Shown piece by piece: positions 33,459 to 45,240 of a stretch of DNA of 64,000 nucleotides; the stretch's first letter is position 1; every line of letters begins with the position of its first letter. The notes beneath the pieces were generated by a model. That model worked only from the letters and a program-made list of their open reading frames with translations, ran no database searches and was not told the DNA's origin. The stretch is from Beta vulgaris subsp. vulgaris. Taxonomy: Eukaryota > Streptophyta > Magnoliopsida > Caryophyllales > Amaranthaceae. The stretch lies in contig NC_079208.1 in the NCBI RefSeq assembly GCF_026745355.1, forward strand, positions 52,747,776-52,811,775. The letters run 5' to 3'. The position numbers were made by a program, and so were the translations under genes.

Positions 33459-34020
33459 ATGTCATCTCAATCTCAACAACAAAGTACTAATATTGGTAGT
33501 AGTATGGGTAGTGGGTCAATTGGTGCATAATCTTTGCAAAGTGAGGGTTTTCCTCCATTGCAGAGGTTTGTAACAAGAATTGAAAAACAAGGGGCGGTTG
33601 GTGGAAAACATGTAAATATCGATGTAGTTTTTGTAATGAAATTCGAACATCTAGTTTTCCAAGAGTTATATCTCATTTGATTCAGATTAAGGGTCACGGA
33701 ATTGGATGTTGTAAGAAAGTGTCTCGTGTTGATAAACTTGCAATGCAAAAACTTGATGATGAATTTGAGAATAAGAAACTTGATTCGGGCCCTAGAGAAG
33801 TTCTTTTGCCTAGTGAATCTCTTTCTCATTTGAACTCCGGTGCTACATTCAAGAAAAGAAAGTCTGATAAATCACCTATTACTAGATGTTTTAATTTGGG
33901 AATGAAACTAGGGATTAATTGGATCAAGAAATTACAAGGATGTTTGACACAGGAGAGTTGCCATTTAATCTTGGTAGGAATCCACACTATATGAGGGCCT
34001 TTACTCCTACTAATGATTTA
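33459..34020 (+). pseudogene. hAT transposase N-terminal remnant with BED-type zinc finger
   Basis: An ATG at 33459 opens MSSQSQQQS and meets a stop after about 23 codons. After a frame change near 33584, the BED-type finger appears as WWKTCKYRCSFCNEI (33599-33643), then FPRVISHL with a His, then IKGHGIGCCKKVS with the terminal Cys. This W-C-C-H-C layout followed by KGxGI is the DNA-binding front of plant hAT transposases. Past another shift near 33940 the blocks LPFNLGRNPHYMRAFTP (33957-34007) appear, the well-conserved start of the following hAT segment (DUF659 type). The rest of the catalytic region and the dimerisation domain are missing. Frame breaks make it a dead fragment. Confidence 0.82.
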
Positions 34021-34600
34021 TTTTTGAGAAAAAATATGTATCATAAAATAAACATTGAATTTAACCATGTGGAGTAATATATAATTTTATTGAAATTGAT
34101 AATATCATAACTAAAACGTGTTATTTTGGTCTTTTATATTGCCAACAACTACTTTTATCGAACACTTATATTTTAAACAAAAACTATCACAACTAACCTC
34201 TAACAACTACTATCAAACAACTAACAACTACTCCAACCGCCAACAATTACTTCAACAACTAAACTCTACTATAACAACTATTGTTGCCAATCAGGCCCGT
34301 TGTGTTAGTGGTTAATTTGTTATTTTATACTAGTGGTAAGCATTTGAATGTAAACTTTTAGAGTTAAGTCTCAAATTTACTTTCGAAATAATTAGTCATT
34401 GGTAAAATTATCTGTTGAACAAATTTAGAAGGGGAATTAGTAAAAGAATAAGAATATCTATGTTCTATTTTTAAAGCTACTCCAAAAGTTATCGTTATTT
34501 AAAAATTTATGTTTTTATTAAATATATCAAATATTACTTTTCACCATTAGTAAAATTTTGAGTTGGTAAAAACTCTAAGAATAATTTAAAGTTGTTACCT
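34021..34600. other. AT-rich spacer with an ACAACT-rich tract
   Basis: Between 34140 and 34290 the words CAACAACTA and ACTAACAACTACT recur. The tract ends TTGTTGCCAATCAGGCCC, which looks like a MITE terminus, but the other end is not clear. Confidence 0.4.
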
Positions 34601-34601
34601 G

Positions 34602-35831
34602 CAGTGGCGGAGCCACGTAGTAACAAGGGGTAGCACGTGCTACCCCTGTTTTTTTTGGAAAAAAAAAATTTAGTTTTTCTTTTAAAAAAAAAAGGAAAGA
34701 AAGGAGAATCAGTAAATTTGCGTGCAACCCTACACTAGTCTGGCAGTCTTCTGTCCCAACTCTCAAGCTTTACTTTCTTTTTCTACTTTTCTCTCTCCTT
34801 CTTTCCTCGCCCCTCTCTCACACAGAGCTTCAATATCAACATGAATTAATCTCAGACATCCAGGTTTGAGATCTAAAGAATTGAAATTTAATGTATATTA
34901 TTTTGCATTACTGGTAGGTTGGGACTTTTTGTAATGGTGATTTGTGTCTTTGTGATAGTTCTTTGAGTAAATTTCTGAAATTTCTTGTCTAGATTCTGAA
35001 TTTTTGTTCTTTATTATTCCAGTAGAGAGAATTTGAATTTCTTAAGGGGAGGTGGGCATGTTCTGTATTTTCTTCTTTTTGATTTTATTTTGGGGAGGTA
35101 AGAGGTTGTTGATGTATGCTTATATGGTGGTGAGCAGCAAGAACAGGGTCTTGTTTGGCAAGATGTTAGTGAGACAATCAATAGACAAGGTTGAGTCTAC
35201 CTTTCAATATATGGCCATAGACAATGTCTCAGTGAAGAATTTGAGTAGGAAATCAATAAACACTAAACAAAAGTTCAGCACCAAATGAAAATAAAACATT
35301 CTAATTAAACTCATCTCAATTTTACTTTTGGGAATATATGTAATGTAAGGATCTACAGATTTGTTAATATGATAATTTTTTATAAGTGAATTCGAAAAAT
35401 TAGGCAGCTTGTGATGTTATGTTGTGATTTTGATTTGCAAGGTTATTTATTCGTGTTCTAATCTTGAATTATAATGGGGGTAAAGAATGACTAGTTGAGT
35501 TGATTAGGATTCCATAACGCTAATCGAGATCATTCTAATCCAAATCTTCCTTCAACTCTACCAAGCTAATAAAAATCATCTCCATCAAAAAATTACTTAT
35601 CTAAATAACAGAATAATTGCTTTGGCTTCTTGTGTTTTTCCCAAATGAATTTTTTCACGTAGTGAGTTTTTTTTTTTTTTGAATTCAATTTGAATAATTG
35701 GAATTTTCTTCTATTAAATTACATTAGAGATTTTTTTGGATTTTATACCTTAAAATTTCAACTTTTTTTTTTCATTCTATGCTACTATAACATTACGCTA
35801 CCCCTCATTTAGAATCCTGGATCCGCCCCTG
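34602..35831. mobile_element. Non-autonomous hAT element, 1230 bp
   Basis: Ends CAGTGGCGGAGCCACG and CTGGATCCGCCCCTG form an imperfect inverted pair. The eight flanking bases GTTACCTG (34594-34601) and GTTACCTG (35832-35839) are identical, diagnostic of hAT. The interior is AT-rich. A 78-codon frame at 35052-35288 has a hydrophobic start but no similarity I recognise, and there is no transposase. Confidence 0.92.
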
Positions 35832-35839
35832 GTTACCTG

Positions 35840-36560
35840 ATATGCTGTTATATATGATTGCCTTACTACATGGAAGGTTTACGCCTAGGCTTCTTATGGA
35901 TGATTGACTGCCTAACACGCACTTTAAAATAAATTTAGGCTCCATGACCTTTCATGTTATATATTAGCCAACTGCCAATCTAATTGATGTGAAAACCTAA
36001 TAATTTAGAGTAATTGTTTATGAAATTTGGCCTTTGTATGCCCTGAAATATTGAAGTGAAGGGGAGATACACGATTTCCCCTTCAAGATGGCACAAGCTA
36101 GATAAAGCATAATGAATCAATACTATCTAGATCCTCGATTTGTTTATTTCCTTTTGAATATATCAAAACAACGATAGAAGTTAAGCAAATTGTATTGAAA
36201 ATAATGACAATGTCATATATAATGCATGTTCACTTCAAGCTCTCAAGAAGAAAATAGAGATAAATGTTAATCTTTTTTGTGAATGAAAAGCCACGTGACA
36301 ATGATATAGACAAAATTCAACAACATGTTTTCAGTAGAATCCCACAAGACGTTAAAACTTAAAGCAAAACTAGCTGGCATGCACAAGTTAAGATTTGTCA
36401 CTATAAATATTGTTTACTACCGAACTACAATCTATGTTCCTAATTATAAATGTTTATTCACCATGACCAATTAAAATCTAAAATTATACTAAAAAGAGAC
36501 TAAAAGCATGAGGGAGAACAAATAGTAACCAAATTAAAGAAGTACATCTCGAGTTTGATT
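35840..36560. other. AT-rich spacer
   Basis: No gene or repeat recognised. Confidence 0.4.
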
Positions 36561-36564
36561 GGTC

Positions 36565-36755
36565 GGAAAATGTTTGTGTGACTTTACGGGTTGACAACAC
36601 ACTCATGAAAGAGATAGAGAGAAAATAATAATAAATTCAATATTTTGGAGCGAGAAAATTCCCAAAGAGGCTATAATTAACACATTTATTTTACTTTCTC
36701 TCTATTTCTCACATAAGAATTGTTAATCCTTAGGGTTACTCCATCATTGTCCTGA
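36565..36755. mobile_element. MITE sharing a family with 53409-53589 (about 190 bp)
   Basis: Starts GGAAAATGTTTGTGTGACTT, continues with CACTCATGAAAGAGATAGAG and ends ...GTTACTCCATCATTGTCC. The element at 53409-53589 shows the same blocks on the other strand. The inner AGAGATAGAGAGAAA arms pair with a TTTCTCTCTAT tract. Superfamily uncertain. Confidence 0.6.
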
Positions 36756-37319
36756 AAAATAACATATAAAGAAAAAAAAAACATCAATTAATTAAATAGC
36801 CTTTCTGTTTACTATAAGAACGTAAGCCTACAAAACTCAGGTGGTAGGGAAGAAAATCAATAGGGGTGGCTGACTGAGTGACTGGAGGGAACATTTGTTC
36901 CAAGTCAATTAAAGTATTACACCGGTGAGTCGTTAATGGTGTTATTTCCAGACACGAATTAGAGGTAATAGCGATGAATGCTTCAAAAGTAAGACAATAC
37001 AACTCTTAGTTCTAGAGGTGCGTGGTCCATTTAATAAATAGCGTGTTTTAGCTTGTCCCTAACATGAGCCCACAGGCCACACCATATTACTATATTATCT
37101 TCCAACCCCCTAAAATTCATCAAGCACATACAGATATTAGAGGTAGACAAGTAGTGGTGGCGACTGTCTCAGGTTAACTCAACACATCTGGATTACTTGA
37201 GTTAGGCTAGGTCTCGACCTCGTGGATGGTTGATACCCAACTTTAATTTATTTAGTTTAGAATTGAAAAATGAGTCTAGGCCACCTTTAACGACAAGGAG
37301 AGTTTGGGATACTTACAGG

Positions 37320-37733
37320 TAGAGGTGGGCATGAGCCGTGCCAGCACTCGGGCCGGCCCAGCACGACCCACTCAAGGCCTGACCCGATCTGTCCCGACCC
37401 CTTATCCGCTACGTGGGCTGTAGGCCTACCACAATTAAGAAATTTTATTTCCGGCCTATCTTGGCACGAGCCCACCTATATATGGTCCATGGGCCGGTCC
37501 ACGAGCCGAATTCCCCTTTTTCTTTGTTTTTTAGTCTAAATTTTTTTAAAAAAACAACATAAAACACGGGTCAGACCCGCAGGACGCACGAGCTCGACCT
37601 ACAGGCCGGACCGTGGACAAAATCTAAAAATTGCAGTCCCGGCACGACCCGTCATTCATGGGCTCGGGCCCGGCTCGTCCCACCGGTGCCCAAAGCCCGT
37701 GAACAGTCCCTTCCCGACCCATGCCCAAGTCTA
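37320..37733. mobile_element. GC-rich hAT MITE, 414 bp
   Basis: Ends TAGAGGTGGGCATG and CATGCCCAAGTCTA form an imperfect inverted repeat, close to the ends of the MITE at 10258. Flanking eight bases CTTACAGG and CTTACAGA match at 7/8. Inside are GGGCCGGCCCAGCACGACCC-type words. Non-coding. Confidence 0.9.
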
Positions 37734-38487
37734 CTTACAGATTTAAGAGAGGTTGCATTGAAAATGAATTGTCATTGAAAGAAATAACTACGCAAATATT
37801 AGGTGGTTATAATATTGTAACACTATTGTAATTATATCTCTCGATGGTAAAATATATCTATGTTAAACACTATTTTTTTATATAAAAATTAAAATTAAAA
37901 TGAATGACATGTCATGCTTAGGTGGAGCTCTCAATAATATTCCAAGGTTGTTTATGTAAAATCATACTCTAATTTTTTCATCTTATCGCTATAGATTTTA
38001 ATTTTTGTTGTAGCAACAAAATTTCCTTAATAATCTTTGTTGGAATACTAACTTGTTTTGGTTCGGTTAAGTAAGGTTGGTGTTTGGATCCTCAAGGGTT
38101 CTAAAAGAACTCTACATGTAGAGTTTAAGAAATATCAACCATTGAATAATAAAAAATCAATAGTTCATATATTATCGTTCCAAAACCCACTCTATTTTTT
38201 TCTCATCAAAATCCACCCCCTTATTTCACCAATACACGCTCTTGATTTTAAAATGTATGGTTCATATACAACTCTATGTCTCTACCTTGTAGAATTTTAT
38301 TAAAACTCTAGAAGATCCGGACTCGTAAGACTCAGGTTTTAAAGGATAATATGTTTAATCATGTAAGTTGAACCTATAATAAAATGCTATAGTCACATAC
38401 AATACACTATAGTTATACCTATTATTATATTTATCTAATAGAAGGACTAAATTATGCCTTACCATTCATCTAGTTAAATATATTTTT
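37734..38487. other. AT-rich spacer with a decayed relative of the following tandem repeat
   Basis: About 37865-38000 resembles the end of the 276-bp unit (AATGACATGTCAT, AGGTGG, AAAATCATACTCTAATTT). No gene. Confidence 0.45.
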
Positions 38488-39305
38488 ATGAGTTGTAAAA
38501 CTATATTGTATTTGGGTCTTATTTTGAAGTATATTTCAAGCACTATCAAATGGTGAAAAATTCTAATGTTCTGAATTAGGTAGCAAAAAATATATTCAAT
38601 TTATATAATATAATAATTTAGGTTGATTATTCAAAACGAAACGCTAATTTCTCGTTATCCAAAACTCCTTTTATGTATTTAAATATATGTAGGACTCTAT
38701 TTTTCGAAATATTTAAAATAAAAATTAATGACATGACAATCCTAGGTGGCACTCTCTATTTCATAAGTTGTAGAACTATATTGTAAATGGATCTTATTTC
38801 GGAGCATATTTAGAGCACTATCCAATGGAACAAAAATTATAACATTCCAAATTACGTAGCAAAATTATGCACAATTTACAATAATATAACAATTTAGGTT
38901 GTTCATGCAAAATCAAACTCTAATTTTAGCTTATCTAGAATTTTTTATGTGTATTTAAATCTATGTAGAACTCTATTTTTAAAAATATTGAAAATAAAGA
39001 TTAATGACATGAAAATTCTACGTGGCGCTTTCTATTTCATAAGTTGTAGAACTATATTGTAAATGGATATTATTTTAGAGCATATTTCGAGCACTATCCA
39101 ATGGAACATAAATTATAATATTCGAATTACGTAGCAAAAGTTATACACAATTTGCATAATATAGTAATTTAGATTGTATGCAAAATCAAACTAATTTTAT
39201 CTTATCTAGAACTCCTTATGTGTATTTAAATTTATGCAGAACTCTATTTTTGTAAAAGATTAAAATAAAATTTAATGGTATGACAATCCTACATGATATT
39301 GCTCT
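38488..39305. repeat. Tandem array of a 275-276 bp unit, three copies
   Basis: Units start at 38488, 38763 and 39039 with AT(A/G)AGTTGTA(G/A)AACTATATTG. Each contains CACTATC(C/A)AATGG, a GTAGCAAAA word, AAAACTC/AAATCAAACT words and ends with TTAATG(A/G)(C/T)ATGA followed by CTCTCTAT or a variant. AT-rich, no coding, no terminal inverted repeats. A satellite-like unit length. Confidence 0.9.
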
Positions 39306-39576
39306 CTATGGTCTCAAAATCCTAAGAGCATTCCCAGCCGTTGCCCTCCTTGTGGGTTATGAGGAGAGAGAGTGTAAAAATATTATTAGTTTATTAGGAG
39401 AGAGAAAAAAATTGGCCAAAAAAATGATGCATAGCTCTTCATGATGGACTAAGAAATAGAGGAGCAAAGAAGGAATTGGAGGAGAGAGAAAATATGGTGG
39501 GGTATGTGAAAGAGTGAGGAAGTAAAAAAATAATCAATGACCACAAACTATAGGGCAACCGTTGGTTGTGCTCTAA
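39306..39576. other. Spacer
   Basis: GAGAG-rich; nothing coding recognised. Confidence 0.4.
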
Positions 39577-39929
39577 GGCTATGTTTAGTTCACCTGAAAT
39601 TTTCTGATCTGAACTTATCTGATCTGATCTGAACTTATTTTTTCTGATCTAATCTGAACTTATTTTTTCTGATTACAAGATCTTATCTTTTAGATTTTTC
39701 TCAATATATAAGAAAAAATATAGTCATGTGGGGTCTTGTTTGATTCGTCTCAATGAATACTTTATTAATATTCAATTATTATAATTTTTACTAATATGTA
39801 ATGAAAGATATAATGATTTTTAAATATAAGCATGATCTGAACTGATCTGATCTGAACTTATTTTTTCTGATCTGATCTGATCTGATTAGATCTTAAATAA
39901 GCAAAAATAAGGTGAACTGAACATAGCCT
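39577..39929. mobile_element. PIF/Harbinger-like MITE, 353 bp (sibling of 60068-60405)
   Basis: Ends GGCTATGTTTAGTTCACCT and AGGTGAACTGAACATAGCC, flanked by TAA on both sides (39574-39576, 39930-39932). Inside are repeats of TGATCTGATC and GAACTTATTTTTTCTGAT. The copy at 60068 shares nearly the whole body. Confidence 0.88.
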
Positions 39930-40395
39930 AAGGAGCTCGCAGCTCGCTATGCTCCCGAAAAGTTCCTTCTTTATATATTGATCATTCCACTTATTCACTT
40001 TCACTTTCTATATTTACTGATGTAAACAAATTTGATTGGATGAATTAGGAATTATACCTGTGGACAATATTTTATATATATGTGTGTGGTTGTCTAGTGT
40101 TAACTGTCCAGACATTCTCACATGAAGGCTATAACATGGTAAATTGTGACTTGTGCAGTTGTGCATGCTCCCTAGAGCTTTGAGTCGTTCTTGCACTCGA
40201 CTTGCACTGGTAATCAGACATCACACATCAGTGTAGTGTCTACTATCTAGGTAGGCATGTGGGATCTTTTGACCAAATGCTAATTTGAATTTTTTTGGTA
40301 TCCATAGTAAAGATGACCATATAAATTTAATATTTCACCTGTTTACAATTACTTTAGTTTTTTTTAACTAGAAAAAATAATTAATATAAAAATCA
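39930..40395. other. Spacer
   Basis: AT-rich; no gene or element recognised. Confidence 0.4.
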
Positions 40396-41635
40396 ATCCC
40401 TACTACTACAAAAATAAATCAATTTAGCAATAGTAAAAAATTGTTGGTATTCATGAGAAATTTGTTGCTAACTCGCATTAGCAACAAATTGGAAACAAAA
40501 AATAGTTGTTGCTAAAAAGCTTGTTTCCATATGATTTTAGCTACAAAATCTGAAACATTTTCGTTGCCACATAGCATCCATTGAAATATTGTTTCCATGT
40601 TGGTTTCTATATTTGGCGAATTTGTTGCCAACTCTAATAACGAGTTATAAATGATTGTTGCGACTTATCGCAACAAATTATTAATGCTTTGTTGCTAGAC
40701 ATTAGTAACAACTTATTGATATTGGTTGCTAAAAATAGAAACAAACTTTTGATTGTTATAGAGTTACACTTTGACTAATGCACTCTTCATATAGCGTGGG
40801 TTAACCGGCCTTATATTTTTTGTTAATTGTGATAATTTGATAAATACATTTATGCAAATCAATAAAGAGAATGAGAGTCACTCCACTTACAATTCTGAAT
40901 GATATATGCATACTGATACTAATAGAAATTGATAATGGTGATGTATGAAATTTCTTGATATATAAACTGGTAGTTTGGCTAATCTTTCTTCGATGTGGGA
41001 CACATTTTTAGGAAAATACTGAATAAAATATATTGTTTCCAACGATAACAAATCAAATATCTATTTTCATATTTGTTTCTAAATAGCAACATAATGAAAA
41101 TATGATGTCATCTATCAACAAATCATAAAATTAATTGTTTCTAATGTGATCAACGAATGAAATATTGGTTTTGGTAATTTGTTGCTAAATGGCAAAAAAT
41201 TGGAAATTTGATGCCATCTAGTAACATTTAGTAAAATTAATTGTTCCTAATGTCAACAGAGCCACAATTGATTGTCGTAATTTGTTGCTAAATGACAACA
41301 AATAGCAAATATGATGTCATCTAACAACAAATAGTAAAATTAATTGTTTCTAATGACAACAAACCAAATATTTGTTGTCGTATTTTGTTGTTATATGACA
41401 ACAAATTGAAAATACGATGCTATCTAGTAACAAATAGTAAAACAACTAGTTTCCAATAGCAACAAATAAAAAATATGTTGCTTTTATTTGTTGAAAAATT
41501 AGAGTAAAAAACGTCACTTTATAATAGGTAACAAAAAAATAATATATGTTGCTATCTATCAACAATTCAAATTTTTGTTGCCATAATTTGTTTCTATAAT
41601 GCTCTAATTTTTATGCTACAAGCCTGCAGTGCACA
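40396..41635. mobile_element. Candidate CACTA-like non-autonomous element
   Basis: Dozens of TTTGTTGCTA and TAGCAACAAA words in both orientations occupy 40420-40735 and 41030-41590, around a more ordinary centre at 40745-41030. Such subterminal repeats are typical of CACTA elements. The left edge CTACTACTACAAAAA resembles a CACTA terminus but is not exact, and the right edge ends GCAGTG. No transposase and no clear 3-bp duplication, so the class is uncertain. Confidence 0.4.
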
Positions 41636-41736
41636 TCAATTTAGAGGATGGGTATAAGGCTAAATAACCCATAAGACAATAGACCTGAAGGCCCAATGTC
41701 ACCACAAGTGAAATTTCGAACATATTGTTGGGATAA

Positions 41737-42040
41737 GGGCCTGTTTTCTTCGGCATAAAACAGCTGAACTGAACTGAATTGAACTGAATTGAACTGAACT
41801 GAACTGAACTGATCTGAACTGAACCGAACTGAATTGAACTGAACTGAACTGAAATGAATAGTGATATGTGAGAGTAAAAGTATTGTCAAGAGCTGAACTG
41901 AACTGAACTGAACTGAACTGGTCTGAACTGAACTGAACTGATCTGAACTGAACTGAATTGAAATGAACTGAACTGAATTAAACTGAACTGAACTGAATTG
42001 AACTGAACTGAACTGAAAATAAGTTGGGGAGAACAGGCCC
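41737..42040. mobile_element. MITE built of GAACT pentamers, 304 bp (sibling of 59516-59849)
   Basis: Ends GGGCCTGTTTTCTTCGGC and AGGCCC (pairing with GGGCCT), flanked by TAA on both sides (41734-41736 and 42041-42043). Most of the inside is (GAACT)n in two blocks, separated by a conserved spacer GAATAGTGATATGTGAGAGT. A three-base TWA-type duplication suggests PIF/Harbinger (Tourist). Confidence 0.85.
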
Positions 42041-42487
42041 TAAGTATTTGAACCCTAAACAATGCCATAAAATTCAGGGTGGTACTCCACTGATAAGTTA
42101 CCATCTCTACTTCATTTACTTTATTTCTTTGGTTTTGAATAAAGTTTAAAGAGTAAATTTAAAAATGAGCCATTAAGTAGAGAATGGAGCTATTTGCCTT
42201 AAATTCCTCCAACTAAAAACGATTTTTCATTCACCTAATAAGCACATATAAATTATGTAGGTAAGTTTTAATAAGTTAATGGTGCGTTTTATTCACTCGA
42301 ACTAATTATTTGAACAGAATTAATTAGACCTGATTGAACTTAATTAATCTTGATTTTTACCTTATATATTTATTTTATTAGACCTTATTGAACTGTATCA
42401 GACCTCAAACTTATATTTTTAAGGTGAACAAAAAGGAATTCTAAGTTAGATAGGTTATAGATAAGTCAAATATATTGAATTACTTAA
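42041..42487. other. AT-rich spacer
   Basis: A GGTGCGTTTTATTCACTCGAA / AAGGTGAACAAAAAGGAAT pair at 42281-42440 may be ends of an old MITE. No gene. Confidence 0.35.
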
Positions 42488-42901
42488 GGTAGTGTTTGGA
42501 AACTTGTATTTAATTCATTTCAAATAATGGAATTGAATCTGGAATTTAAAGTTTGTATTTCAATTCTTAATCACTGTTTTGTAAAGGGGGTTTGATAAAG
42601 GAGAGAGAAATAGAGGTTTAATGGAGGAGAGAGTAAAAGTGTGGGTTTACTAAAGAAGAGAGAAATAAATATTAGAAAGAGAATGAGTGAAGTTGGGATA
42701 TAAATACTCATGAAGTTGGGATATGTATGAGAAGAGAATTTCAAATGACAAGGTAATAGATTGAATTTTAATTCTACTAATACAAGTTTTTGATAAGAAT
42801 TTGGACAAATTCCATGATTTCAAATTCCATGCCATCCAAACAATAATAGGTTTCATCCAAATTCAGAATTAGAAATGAAATCTTGCTATCCAAACATAGC
42901 A
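42488..42901. mobile_element. PIF/Harbinger-like MITE, 414 bp
   Basis: Ends GGTAGTGTTTGGA and TCCAAACATAGCA, flanked by TAA at 42485-42487 and 42902-42904. The interior has GAATTGAAT/AATTCAAATTCC-type words near the ends. Non-coding. Confidence 0.75.
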
Positions 42902-43821
42902 TAAAAGGATTTTTTTGGTTGATTTACAGATCAAGGATGTGAAATTTGATTGCTTGAGTAATAATGTTATCAATTATAATAGTTTCTTAGGACAACTTGT
43001 ACTCATATCTTAAAGGTCTTCCGTTCCCTTTATTGCTAAAACGAAAGCTCTACTAAAAATAGAAAGGCACTATAAGTTTACAATAAATTTTTACCTTGGC
43101 ACTAATCCTAATGGTCTTTGCCTTGACAAATTCTAATATGTAGGCAGGACCTCAGTTGCATCTGGGGGTTTTTACTTTTTAGCACTCCCACTCACCAGTG
43201 TTAATTTCTTTTATCTCAGGAAGAAAACTGACATACTCTCGATTGAGAGTAATGAGTCACAGTGGAACGTCACTCCTCACATGATCATGAGCTTAGAATC
43301 CCAAACGATAGCAGATTGTTGGGATTGCTCATATGGCGAGACACAATGCTCGCTATTTGTTAGTTGTCCGGATCGTGATCGTCATCCGCTTCTTCCACCA
43401 CTTCCATCAATCGTCCGAGGTTTGCATCCACCAGCGATGCCCTCTTCCTACGCGTCTTTGTATCGGTTTTATTTCTTTTTGTTTCAGGTGGAATGTACGA
43501 GCTCATAAAGCTCGTCTAGGTTTGTTTGTTTGTTTTAGTTTAGGTGGTATTAGCATTAGGTTGTACTTCCTCTTTTAATTAATGTACGATTTTTCATTGT
43601 CAAAAATAAAAATAAAAATATGTTTCTACTCATTGTAGCTTATATGAATGCACCCAAAACAAAATGTACTAGCTTCTTATGATTGTTGTATCCGAGCTAC
43701 CAAACATGAATGCTAACATAGAGTAGATTAACTAGCTGTTCAAGTTGCTAAAATTAAAAACTAGATCACTGCTCTCCTTGAGTTTACTTTACATCATTAC
43801 ATGAAGTGTTGTTTCAATCAA
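42902..43821. other. Spacer, possibly with a truncated LINE-like tail at 43280-43620
   Basis: A locally GC-richer stretch (43260-43500) ends in a T-rich segment and a terminal AAAAATAAAAATAAAAATA. Tails of this kind occur at 3' ends of plant non-LTR elements. I see no reverse transcriptase motif, so this is weak. Confidence 0.25.
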
Positions 43822-43826
43822 ATTAC
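43822..43826. repeat. Athila-like element TSD, left copy (ATTAC)
   Basis: Identical to 52637-52641. Confidence 0.95.
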
Positions 43827-45221
43827 TGAAAGGCGTATCGCGTACCTAACAAAAATAACCTAACTATTCCTCCTAACTAATGTAGTCGGGCAAGTAAGGA
43901 TCGAATCCCAAGAGACTAACTGATTCAAAGTAGTTAAATTGACTCTAATTAATACTAAGCAAGTAATCCAAATAAGTGATGATGAACTAATCTAAATAAC
44001 TAAAGCAAATGAAATTATCAAGAGTGAATCAAAGACTAAAGACATCTAGGTTTAAGTATCCCCACTAATACGAATTAATGCCACAAACAATCCCTTTTCC
44101 CTTAATTAACTAATAAATAACTCATAGGATAGACGCGCCCTAATAATACTAAGGATTTCTTTCGATCAATCAATAGCTTCCCTAACAATGCAATCATGCC
44201 TATTTTCATGGAGTCATGCAAATTAAGGACTTTAGACATAGCATCCTAACATCCTAATAAATTCCATCAACTACTTTCGTGATGATTTCCTTTATCTTAA
44301 ATTAGGGTTCTAGATTCGATTAAGATTCAACTTTCGTTGCAAAAATAATCACATTCAATATATACTATTTCTAGTCATAAATTGATAATTAAAACCAACC
44401 CTAAAATAAATGAATCATAAATTAATCAAAGTTTGGGAATTGGGAATTAAACAAGCATCAATTCATATTAGGGTTCAACCTAACCCTAGAATAGAAAACT
44501 ACTCACACATGATGATTGAATAAACAAAATAAGATTAAAAGAAAGCATGATTAACAATAATAATAAATAGAATGAGAAGAGAAAATAATACTTGAATTAA
44601 TTGATGAAATTGCAAACTTGAATGTCGAAAACAAGAACTTGAGAAAGTATGAAGAAAAACGAAAAACGTGAAGAAGCGTCCAAGAGAAAACAAACGTGAT
44701 TTCTCTCTCAAAAAATATCCCTTTCAAATTCTATCCAAAACCTATTTATATCTATCCAAATACAAGGAGTTTGACTAGGATTTGGACTCCTAAAACACTC
44801 TAAAACTAAGATTACGTAATATTGAAATTGGAGACCGCCATGGCCTTGCGGTAAGCTTGAAAGGACCGCCAAAGGGTGGCGGTTTATGCTGTTTTTTTGT
44901 TCTCTTGCTATCAAAATTCCATTTTGTAGCTCCTTAGGCATGGTAATTAATGGTTACCAACACCATATCGCAATATATCTTCAAAATCATCGCCGAATAA
45001 AGCTATCAATCCATCTGAATGCTCCGCAATCATCCAAGCTTTCGTGCAAATCCCAATCAACTCCAATAAACGCCATAATCCTACAAAAACAAAACAAATA
45101 CACCGAGGAGAGCAATAGCGAAAAGTAAAGAATAATAGCTCTAAGAGATTAAATATATGGGAAAAATATGGTGAAACACACAAATATATCACATAAAAAT
45201 GAGTATATAAACGTGTTATCA
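43827..45221 (-). repeat. 3' LTR (minus-strand sense) of the Athila-like element
   Basis: A 1395-base LTR starting TGAAAGGCGTATCGCG and ending ACGTGTTATCA on the plus strand. Contains the GACCGCCATGGCCTTGCGG patch (44832-44850) also present in the other LTR. A TATTTATATCTA box-like word lies near 44742. Open frames inside it are mirrored in the second LTR and are not genes. Confidence 0.95.
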
Positions 45222-45240
45222 AATTCCCCCACACTTAACC
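45222..45240 (-). promoter_or_regulatory. Polypurine tract of the Athila-like element
   Basis: On the minus strand AAGTGTGGGGGAATT directly precedes the LTR start TGATAACACG. Similar purine-rich words occur at 45587-45599 and 46795-46810. Confidence 0.88.

Noticed and set aside
35052..35288. Gene captured by the hAT element
   Set aside because: Hydrophobic start followed by AT-rich-coded residues; no similarity recognised and no splice support.
38488..39305. LTR pair or CRISPR array from the 276-bp repeats
   Set aside because: Head-to-tail units without spacers, no TG/CA ends, no TSD; a simple tandem repeat.
41641..42104. Long minus-strand frames rich in FSSVQ repeats
   Set aside because: They translate the (GAACT)n pentamers of a MITE; five-base repeats stay open in every frame.
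43281..43620. Host gene from overlapping 75- and 81-codon frames
   Set aside because: Overlapping frames in different phases, no motif; the A-rich tail suggests at most a retroelement fragment.
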